64,000 nt of DNA from an uncultured bacterium (GTDB lineage: Bacteria; Pseudomonadota; Alphaproteobacteria; Rhodospirillales; Rhodospirillaceae), in NCBI GenBank assembly GCA_903888485.1, contig CAISTS010000040.1, positions 1 to 64,000 on the forward strand, in the 5' to 3' direction. Under the pieces are notes generated by a model that was not told where the DNA came from, made no database searches, and saw nothing but the letters and a program-made list of their open reading frames with translations. Below, in pieces: positions 1 to 6,682 of this stretch. Both the position numbers and the translations under genes were made by a program. Position 1 is the stretch's first letter. Every line of letters begins with the position of its first letter.

Positions 1-12
1 CCCGCCGATAGT

Positions 13-894
13 ATGGGAGGAGTTTCGCCGCCAACATGCAAAGGGGCCCGATCGGGCCCCTTTGCATGTCAGCGCATCCCCTCACTACTGGCCTGCTTTT
101 ACTCCGCCACGCTGGCCTGGAATCTCTCCGCCGTTGACATACGCACCATCGTCGATCACTTGCTGACGCGCCAGGGCGACTACCGCGATCTGTTTACAAC
201 GCCCAACACCTTCCTGACTCGTTCGCTCGCGGCGCTCTATAAGGTGCCGCTGGTGGAAACCACCGACAACGGCCAGCCGCATCATTGGCTGCCCTATACC
301 TATGCGGAGGGCGATCCGCGCGCCGGCATTTTGGCGCACGCCAGCTTCGTCGCCCTGCACTCACCGGGCGGACGCTCGTCCCCGACCAGCCGCGGCAAAG
401 CGCTGCGTGAAAATATCCTGTGCCAGCCGGTGCCGGCGCCTCCCGGCAACGTCGATTTCAAGTTCGTCCAGGACACCTCTAGCCCCACGCACAAGACAGC
501 CCGCCAACGCCTGACGGCGCATGCCACAGAAGCGATGTGCACGGGATGTCACAAGATCACCGATCCGATTGGTCTGGCGCTCGAGAATTTTGATTCTTCG
601 GGCTCGTTCCGCACGACCGAGAACGGCGCCGACATCGATACCAGCGGTGACTTCTCGGGCGCTAAGTTCGACGGTCCGGCGAACCTGTTCAAGGTTCTGC
701 ACGATACGCCGGCGATAACCTCCTGTGTTTCCAAGCGCGCATTCGCGTTCGGCGCCGGGCGTCAGCCGTCGCCGCAAGATCCGCAATGGGCTGCGATCGA
801 CAAAGCCTTCAAGGACAGCAAGTACAATTTCGTGACGCTGTTGCGGGAGATCGCGCTCAGCGACCTCTATTACGCCGTGCCGGCAGCGAAGTAA
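13..894 (+). CDS. DUF1588/DUF1585 domain protein, 5'-truncated
   Basis: Only the C-terminal part of a large secreted protein of the DUF1592/DUF1588/DUF1585 group is present; full members usually run to several hundred more residues. Family-like sequence starts near base 130. It contains the DUF1588 stretch around bases 315-450 (an HSPGGRSSPTSRGKALRE block followed by LCQPVPAPPGNVDF), a haem-type CTGCH motif (bases 538-552) followed by ITDPIGLALENFD, and a DUF1585-like tail. The first 40 codons of the frame cross a perfect palindrome and resemble nothing in the family, so the true start is missing. The gene ends 23 bases before a DUF1552 gene, the usual partner of this family, so the two probably form an operon. 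The biochemical role of the family is not known to me; the CxxCH suggests a periplasmic haem protein. Confidence 0.7.
   Translation: MGGVSPPTCKGARSGPFACQRIPSLLACFYSATLAWNLSAVDIRTIVDHLLTRQGDYRDLFTTPNTFLTRSLAALYKVPLVETTDNGQPHHWLPYTYAEGDPRAGILAHASFVALHSPGGRSSPTSRGKALRENILCQPVPAPPGNVDFKFVQDTSSPTHKTARQRLTAHATEAMCTGCHKITDPIGLALENFDSSGSFRTTENGADIDTSGDFSGAKFDGPANLFKVLHDTPAITSCVSKRAFAFGAGRQPSPQDPQWAAIDKAFKDSKYNFVTLLREIALSDLYYAVPAAK
34..69. repeat. Perfect 36-bp palindrome at window edge
   Basis: The two 18-base halves are exact reverse complements, centred between 51 and 52, with a GGGGCCC core and no unpaired loop. It resembles a terminator hairpin but has no following T run, and it lies inside the open frame of the truncated gene beside it. 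It could be a terminator of a lost upstream gene, a recombination scar, or an assembly fold-back at a contig end. Confidence 0.7.
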
Positions 895-917
895 TTCAAG
901 AAAGCGAGGATATGAAC

Positions 918-2252
918 ATGAAATCCATGGATCGCAGACGCGTCTTGCGCGGCATGCTCGGCGGTACGGCCCTTTCGGTGGGCTTGCCCATTCTCGACTG
1001 CATGCTCAACACCAACGGCGACGCGTTCGCTGCTGACGGCGCGCCTATTCCGCCGCGCTTCGTCACCTGGTTTTGGGGCCTCGGCCTCGGCGAACAGGAT
1101 TGGCGCCCGAAAGCCACCGGCGCCAACTACGAGCTGCCGCCGCAGCTGCAGGTGCTGAACCCGATGAAGAAGAAGCTCAATCTCTTCAGCGGCGGCCAGG
1201 TGTTCCTCGACGGCCAGGCCAACAACACGCACTTCACTGGCGTGCAGGGCCATTTCACCGGCAAAGTGACCTCCGCGGCCGAATTCTACGGCAGCGTCGA
1301 TACGCTGATCGGCGACGTCATCGGCAGGGGCACGCGCTTTCGCTCACTCGAAGTCTCCTGCGACGGCGATCCGAAGGCCTGCTGGAGCGCGCGCCTGGAC
1401 ACCGGCAAGCTCTCGGCCGAGGTCTCGCCGGTTGCGCTCTATACGCGCATCTTTGGCCCTGAATTCAAAGACCCCAACGCCGCCGAATTCACGCCCGATC
1501 CGGAAGTCATGATCCGGCGCAGCGCGCTCTCGACCGTGACCGAAGACCGCCAGGACCTGATACGCGATCTCGGCGCCGCCGACCGCGCCAAGCTCGATAA
1601 CTTCTTCACGGCGCTGCGCTCGCTCGAACAAAAGCTCGACATTCAGTTGCAGAAGCCCGCGCCGCTGCCGTCCTGCACCCGGCCGGCCGCGCCGGGCGAG
1701 CAGGAGAAACTCTCGACGCTCGCTTCGGATGCCATGGAGCGCCACAACCTGTTTGTGAGCCTTCTGACTCATGCTCTTGCCTGCGGCCAGACGCGCGTGG
1801 CCAACCTTTGCATCACGCAGGGCATGTCGGGTCTGCGCCGCGAAGGTGAGGCCAGCAACCATCACACCTACACGCATGAAGAGCCCGTCGATCCGGTGCT
1901 TGGCTACCAGCCGAAAGCGGCGTGGTTCCAGTCCCTCTACATGAAGGGTCTGCTCGATTTCGCGACCGCGCTCGACGGCGTTCAGGAAGGCGACAAGACC
2001 CTGCTCGACCGCTCGATCCTCTACGGCTACACCGACCACGGCGCGCCCCGCCTGCACTCGGTGCACAACTTCCCTTTCCTCGTCCTTGGCACCGGCAACG
2101 GCCGCATCAAGACCGGTCAGCACATCTCGGCGCCGGGCGATGCCGCGACGCGCGTCGGTTTCACGATGATGCAGGCCATGGGCGTCTCGCTCAGCGCCTG
2201 GGGCACAGGTTCCAACCGCGTGACCTCGCCGTTCAGCGATATTCTGGTTTAA
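918..2252 (+). CDS. DUF1552 family protein, exported
   Basis: Protein of 444 residues. The N-terminus carries a twin-arginine-like signal (DRRRVLRGMLGGTALSVGLP) and then the typical DUF1552 opening with FVTWFWGLGLG and an NLFSGGQV block. Two in-frame ATG codons (912 and 918) are possible; 918 is preferred because the GAGGA at 906-910 then lies 7 bases upstream. DUF1552 proteins are widespread exported proteins of unknown activity that travel with DUF1588/DUF1585 proteins, as here (gap of 23 bases). A second full-length copy lies at 56379-57698 without that partner. The following COG4315-type gene starts only 13 bases downstream, so the three genes look co-transcribed up to the terminator at 3610. 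Confidence 0.85.
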   Translation: MKSMDRRRVLRGMLGGTALSVGLPILDCMLNTNGDAFAADGAPIPPRFVTWFWGLGLGEQDWRPKATGANYELPPQLQVLNPMKKKLNLFSGGQVFLDGQANNTHFTGVQGHFTGKVTSAAEFYGSVDTLIGDVIGRGTRFRSLEVSCDGDPKACWSARLDTGKLSAEVSPVALYTRIFGPEFKDPNAAEFTPDPEVMIRRSALSTVTEDRQDLIRDLGAADRAKLDNFFTALRSLEQKLDIQLQKPAPLPSCTRPAAPGEQEKLSTLASDAMERHNLFVSLLTHALACGQTRVANLCITQGMSGLRREGEASNHHTYTHEEPVDPVLGYQPKAAWFQSLYMKGLLDFATALDGVQEGDKTLLDRSILYGYTDHGAPRLHSVHNFPFLVLGTGNGRIKTGQHISAPGDAATRVGFTMMQAMGVSLSAWGTGSNRVTSPFSDILV

Positions 2253-2265
2253 GAGGGCCCGTTTG

Positions 2266-3585
2266 ATGAAGACCAAGTACCTCGTACTCGCCGGCGTTGC
2301 CGCTGTTGCCATGACGGCTGCCGCCGGAGCGGCCGACCGGCGCAGCGACGAAACGCCCTACAGCACGCCGCCCGGACTCACGCTGATCGACGTCGTCAAG
2401 ATCGTCGACGCCGCATCGAACCAGTTCCTTTGGAAGCGCCTCGGCGATGCCAACGGCAAGCCGCTCTATACCTTAAACGACGACACCGAGATCGGCAAAT
2501 CGAAGTGCGTGGCGGATTGCGCCAAGGAATTTCCGCCGTTTCCGGCTCCGGCCGGCACCGTAGCCACCGGCGACTGGTCGATCGTCAACCGTCCCGACGG
2601 CATCAAACAGCTCTCCTATCAAAACCGCCCGCTTTATTACTATTCAGGCCAGGATCCCGTCGGAGAGCCGGCGGCCATCAACACCGCTTCGCTCGGCGCC
2701 GACAATCCGGCATTCCTCGATCCCGGCAGCGAATTTTTCTCGCCAAAGAAAGGCTGGCGCCGCGCCGCCTTCACGCCTGAGATGAACACGCCGACGCCCG
2801 GCGAGATGGAACTGGTGAGTATCGCGACCGCCAACGGCTATGGCCTGATCGATCCTTTGACGCGCAAGAGCGTCTACGCGCTAAAGACTCCGCCGAAGAA
2901 TCCCAAAGGCTGGACACCGGTCTATGCGCCAGGTGTGGCTATCCCCATCGGCGACTTCAGCGTTGTCGAGCGCGAGGATGGCACGCGCCAGTGGAGCTAT
3001 AAGAACAAGCCGCTCTACACCTACACCGGCGACTATTCACTGGGCGACATGAACGGCCTCAAGGTCGAGCAGGGTGCCCAGGTCGCGCTGGTCTACAAAC
3101 ACTTCCTGCCCGCCGAGATCGGCATCCGCGTATTCGACGGCCGTCCGCCGCTGATGGTCGATAAGAACGGCATGTCGGTCTATACGCAGTCGCGTCAGCA
3201 TTTGCAGTACGGCGGTCGCGAAACGCGCGACGGCTATCGTTACCACTACACGGAAGGCAAAGCGGTCGGCACCCGCGGCTGCATCGGCGAATGCCTGCAA
3301 ACCTGGAAGCCAATTCTCGCGCCGGCCAACGCCAAGTCGTGGGGTTATTGGGAAGTCGCCGCGCGCGACGACGGTTCGCGCCAATGGTCCTATAAGGGCA
3401 GCCCCTTGTACACCTACGCCGGCGACAAGAAGCCCGGCGACGTCGATGGCAACAGCATCCACGACATCATCTACGGCGACCCCGAAGGCAAGGTCGATCT
3501 GACCGTTACCGGCGGCGACGTGCTGCAGGGCAAGAACCGCTACGGTTCCGGCTTCTATTGGCACCTCGCCGGGCTGTTCTATTAG
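2266..3585 (+). CDS. Secreted repeat protein (COG4315 / Lipoprotein_15 type)
   Basis: Protein of 439 residues with a Sec signal peptide (about residues 1-22, cleaved after AGA). The mature part holds several copies of the short 'secreted repeat of unknown function' (PF03640-like): recurring PLYTYxGD or PLYYYSGQD strands preceded by DG-x-x-QWSYK, and Cys pairs (SKCVADC, RGCIGEC) at the start of repeats. I see at least three such units, around residues 40-130, 185-265 and 300-410. There is no lipobox cysteine near the signal cleavage site, so it is probably a soluble periplasmic protein. ATG 2266 is chosen over the upstream TTG 2263. It closes the DUF1588-DUF1552 operon. Function unknown; heme or metal binding has been speculated for related proteins but nothing here proves it. 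Confidence 0.75.
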   Translation: MKTKYLVLAGVAAVAMTAAAGAADRRSDETPYSTPPGLTLIDVVKIVDAASNQFLWKRLGDANGKPLYTLNDDTEIGKSKCVADCAKEFPPFPAPAGTVATGDWSIVNRPDGIKQLSYQNRPLYYYSGQDPVGEPAAINTASLGADNPAFLDPGSEFFSPKKGWRRAAFTPEMNTPTPGEMELVSIATANGYGLIDPLTRKSVYALKTPPKNPKGWTPVYAPGVAIPIGDFSVVEREDGTRQWSYKNKPLYTYTGDYSLGDMNGLKVEQGAQVALVYKHFLPAEIGIRVFDGRPPLMVDKNGMSVYTQSRQHLQYGGRETRDGYRYHYTEGKAVGTRGCIGECLQTWKPILAPANAKSWGYWEVAARDDGSRQWSYKGSPLYTYAGDKKPGDVDGNSIHDIIYGDPEGKVDLTVTGGDVLQGKNRYGSGFYWHLAGLFY

Positions 3586-3609
3586 TCCAGGCGCCAAGCT
3601 CAAACGCAG

Positions 3610-3640
3610 ACGGCCCGCTCATCGAGCGGGCCGTTTTTCT
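3610..3640 (+). terminator. Rho-independent terminator
   Basis: Ten-base-pair stem (cggcccgctc at 3611-3620, gagcgggccg at 3624-3633, plus an A-T closing pair) with a 3-base loop, followed by TTTTTCTTT. It lies 25 bases after the COG4315-type gene and closes that operon. Confidence 0.85.
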
Positions 3641-4256
3641 TTGCTCTGATATGTGTGTTTGAGTTGGAATCTTACACCCGCCCGGAACACCCGGCCGATC
3701 GTGTCGTAAAGTATGGCTTTGGTGTTGAAGACCACGAACTGAATCGTGTGGTAGCCCGATGACCGGCGGGTCTCGGTTGGCCATGTTGCGGACACTGAAG
3801 AAGGCCTCGGCCCTTGTACCCGCGCCGAACGTTCGCTGATGGTACAGAGCCGCGTGCCCTGACAGGTGGCGCTCACTTCCGATAAAGTCATTGATTGAAT
3901 TGAGAAATTGCCCGGTGAAGCAGGCACATTGCCCTGCGCCGTGCAGGCCATGTCGTGTCCGTTCACTTAATATAATGTGAATATAATGTGAGTGGGGCGG
4001 AAACGCCTTGCGCACTGAAATTCGTTTCGAGTGGCGCGAATAGTTCCCAGGCATGGAGGTAAGGCGAGCGTTGCCAGAAGGACGCAGTCGCCCGCGAAGT
4101 GCGGCGGCCGGCCTGTCCTACATCGACATCCCTGGGTCGCATCTCTATGATTATTACGTACGATAGCCTCTCTGCGTGCTTGTTCCGTATAGGGGCACAC
4201 GGGAGAGGGGTGAGGCCTATTGTCGGTCAATCGCGCGGTTTAGGGAGGACTTCGCA
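3641..4256. other. 616-base stretch without a convincing gene
   Basis: Two minus-strand open frames overlap here (about 3619-3966 and 3506-4054), but neither has a recognisable domain, a good ribosome binding site or the codon usage of neighbouring genes. The block is locally AT-richer than its surroundings. It could be a decayed minus-strand gene split between frames, or the long regulatory leader of the gene at 4257. An 11-base tandem repeat lies at 3969-3990. Confidence 0.4.
3969..3990. repeat. Two tandem copies of aatataatgtg
   Basis: The unit aatataatgtg occurs at 3969-3979 and is repeated exactly at 3980-3990. It is strikingly AT-rich for this GC-rich region, and lies about 270 bases upstream of the first paralog. 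It could be a regulator site or part of a promoter. Confidence 0.5.
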
Positions 4257-6548
4257 ATGCAGTTTAGTCAACGATTCGTGCGGGCTCTGCTCGCTTCAAG
4301 CTATCTCGTTGCTGCCGCCGGCATGAGCACGAGCGCCATGGCCGCCGCCGCGACAGGTATTCCAACCGCAGCCGACGGCATCGGCGGCGTGGTCACCAGC
4401 AGCAAGGGCCCCGAAGCGGGCGTGTGGGTAATCGCTGAAACCCATGACCTGCCGACGCGCTTCATCAAAATTGTCGTCACCGACGACCAGGGCCGCTTCT
4501 TCCTGCCCGAGCTGCCGATCGCGAAATACGACCTCTTCGTGCGCGGTTACGGTCTCGTTGACTCCAAGCGTGTGGCCGGCGCGCCTGGCAAGAACCAGAA
4601 TTTGACCGCGGTGATCGCGCCCGACGCCAAGGCGGCCGCGCAGTACTATCCGCCGAACTACTGGTATTCGCTGATGCGGGTGCCGGCTGAAAGCGACTTC
4701 CCGGGCACAGGCCCGAAAGGCAACGGCATCGCGCCCGGCATGCGTACGCAACAGCTTTGGTTGCAGCAGGCCAGCAACGGCTGCCAGACCTGCCACCAGA
4801 TGGGCACGCCGGCCACGCGCTACATCGCCGACAACACGCCGGAAGGCTGGGCGGAGCGCATCACCAAGTCGCGCAGCGATGGCGACCAGGCCATCGGCAA
4901 CCATGGTCCGGACCACGCTGCGGCGATGGGCAACGGCATGACCGGCTTCGGCCGTCAGCGTGGCCTTGCCATGTGGGCCGATTGGACGCAGCGCGTCGAG
5001 AAGGGTGAACTGCCGGCCGAAGCGCCGCCGCGCCCGCAAGGCATCGAACGCAATCTCGTGCTGACCTCGTACGACTGGGCCAACGGCCGCTATACCCACG
5101 ACGTGTCGGGAACCGATCGCCATGATCCCACCGTCAACGCGCACGGTCCGGTGTACGGCGTGTCCTCGATGTGGGGCTACGTCCTCGCCCTCAATCCGTC
5201 CAATCCGGAGACGAAGGAATTCGGCTTCAAGGTCAACTACAACAAGGACGTGGAAGTGCTGCCGCCGGATAAGTTCCCGGATGCGTTCCCGCACAATCCG
5301 ATGGTCGACCGGCACGCGCGCCTGTGGGTGACCGATCTCGGCCGCTACGGCGCGCCGCGTCCCGGCACTGCGCCCTATCCTGAGCGCCTGCCCAATTGCA
5401 CCGATCCTGCCAACAAGTTCGCCAAATACTGGCCGCAACCGGGGCAGACGAAGAACACCACGCTGGTGTGGGATCCGAAGACCCAGAAGCTCGAGGGCGT
5501 GCCGATGTGCAGCGGCACCCACCACCTGATGTTCAACTCCAACCGCAAAGACCTCTATTTCACCAACGGTGATCAAAAGGTCCTCGGCTGGCTCGATATC
5601 GACGCCTGGGACAAAACCAAAGATCCGGCAAAGACGCTGGGTTGGTGCCCGATGGTGCTCGACACCAACGCGACCGATCCGACGAAACGCCCGGGCCCGA
5701 ACGACGTGACCATCACGCCTGATCGTACGCAATGGAACCAGCCGGCGGGACGGCGTGCCGGTGGCGGCGTTGACGGCGAGGAAGTCGGCGGCGCGGCAGC
5801 GAAAGTCGAGATCGATCCGAAGAAGGACACCCGCGTTGAGGGCGGCCTCTACGGCCTCGATGCCGACCCTTCCGACGGCGCGATGTGGTTTGCGAAGACC
5901 GGCCCGTTCCCGAGCCAGTTCGTCCGCTTCCACCCCGGCAACAATCCGCCGGAGACCTGCCACACCGAAATGTACGAACCGCCGCTCTTGGCTGACGGCA
6001 AGACATATCAGTCCTTCGGCGTGCGCGGCATCAGTGCGGACTCCAAGGGCGTGGCCTGGGGCTTCACCGGCAACGGCCAGCTGAGCCGTTTCGAGCGCGC
6101 CAAGTGCAAGAACGTTGCCGGCCCGACGGCCGCCAACGGTCAACAGTGTCCCGAGGGCTGGTCGGTATTCGACTCACCGGGCCCGCGTATTCAGGGCGCC
6201 AATGCTGCTTCCGGCACCGCTGACTTCTTCTACTTGGGTTGGGTCGATTGGTTCGATCTGATCGGCCTCGGCAAGGATACGGTGGTCGCCACCGGTTCCA
6301 ACTCCGACTCGCTGCTCGCTTTCAACGACACCACCAAGAAGTTCACCACTCTGCGCGTTCCCTATCCGCAAGGCTTCCGCACCCGCGGCGTCGATGGCCG
6401 CATCGACGACCCGAATACGGGATGGAAGGGCCGCGCCGGCTGGGCGACGTATTCCAATACCGCGGTCTGGCATCAGGAAGGCGGCGAGGACGGCACGGGT
6501 CCGCTCCTCGTGAAATTCCAGATGCGTCCGCATCCGCTGGCGAACTAG
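4257..6548 (+). CDS. Haem-motif propeller-like secreted protein, paralog A
   Basis: Protein of 763 residues, first of eight related genes. ATG 4257 follows GGGAGGA by 8 bases. Order of parts: signal peptide (about 1-31); a carboxypeptidase-regulatory-like beta-sandwich (about 38-120: GGVVTSSKGPEAGVWVIAET, TDDQGRFFLPELP, FVRGYGLVD); a conserved FPGTGPKGNG block; a single c-type haem motif CQTCH (176-180) in a short helical stretch ending MWADWTQR; then about 500 residues of repeated beta-strand blocks that look like a streptogramin-lyase/NHL-type propeller (PHNPMVD, HHLMF, LYFTNGD, GSNSDSLLAF). Six further cysteines (381, 418, 464, 568, 617, 631) recur in all paralogs and could form disulfides. 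Acts presumably in the periplasm. It precedes a TonB receptor. No reaction can be assigned; the domain reading is by eye. Confidence 0.8.
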   Translation: MQFSQRFVRALLASSYLVAAAGMSTSAMAAAATGIPTAADGIGGVVTSSKGPEAGVWVIAETHDLPTRFIKIVVTDDQGRFFLPELPIAKYDLFVRGYGLVDSKRVAGAPGKNQNLTAVIAPDAKAAAQYYPPNYWYSLMRVPAESDFPGTGPKGNGIAPGMRTQQLWLQQASNGCQTCHQMGTPATRYIADNTPEGWAERITKSRSDGDQAIGNHGPDHAAAMGNGMTGFGRQRGLAMWADWTQRVEKGELPAEAPPRPQGIERNLVLTSYDWANGRYTHDVSGTDRHDPTVNAHGPVYGVSSMWGYVLALNPSNPETKEFGFKVNYNKDVEVLPPDKFPDAFPHNPMVDRHARLWVTDLGRYGAPRPGTAPYPERLPNCTDPANKFAKYWPQPGQTKNTTLVWDPKTQKLEGVPMCSGTHHLMFNSNRKDLYFTNGDQKVLGWLDIDAWDKTKDPAKTLGWCPMVLDTNATDPTKRPGPNDVTITPDRTQWNQPAGRRAGGGVDGEEVGGAAAKVEIDPKKDTRVEGGLYGLDADPSDGAMWFAKTGPFPSQFVRFHPGNNPPETCHTEMYEPPLLADGKTYQSFGVRGISADSKGVAWGFTGNGQLSRFERAKCKNVAGPTAANGQQCPEGWSVFDSPGPRIQGANAASGTADFFYLGWVDWFDLIGLGKDTVVATGSNSDSLLAFNDTTKKFTTLRVPYPQGFRTRGVDGRIDDPNTGWKGRAGWATYSNTAVWHQEGGEDGTGPLLVKFQMRPHPLAN

Positions 6549-6563
6549 TTGTGAACTAGTTGG
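6542..6563. repeat. 11-base near-tandem repeat across a stop codon
   Basis: gaactagttgt (6542-6552) is followed directly by gaactagttgg (6553-6563). The first copy contains the TAG stop of paralog A, so this looks like a short slippage duplication at the gene end. Confidence 0.5.
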
Positions 6564-6605
6564 GGGTTTGCCGGTCATCGACTGAAGACCTGACTTTCGA
6601 AGAAT

Positions 6606-6634
6606 GCCCCTTCACGGAAACACCGTGAGGGGGC
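6606..6634 (+). terminator. Hairpin after paralog A
   Basis: A 12-base-pair stem (6606-6617 with 6623-6634, one G-T wobble) with a 5-base loop. There is no T run, so it may act as a weak terminator or an RNA-stabilising stem between paralog A and the TonB receptor. Confidence 0.45.
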
Positions 6635-6682
6635 CGCTAAACACACGCGTGACTCGTTTTCGTTTTTCCATTGGGGGAATTC

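Noticed and set aside
1-3585. Planctomycete origin because of DUF1552/DUF1588 genes
   Set aside because: TonB receptors, EcfG-type promoters, the Ku plus ribbon-helix-helix pair and the SFPASDPPS protein fit an alphaproteobacterium much better.
3619-3966. 115-residue minus-strand open frame after the COG4315-type operon
   Set aside because: It crosses the terminator, has no known domain and competes with another frame over the same bases.
4296-6143. Very long antisense open frames opposite the paralogs (also 13627-15582, 31976-33913, 50814-52994, 58438-60393)
   Set aside because: They are mirror readings caused by high GC and codon bias; they lack start signals and recognisable domains, while the sense frames have signal peptides and conserved motifs.
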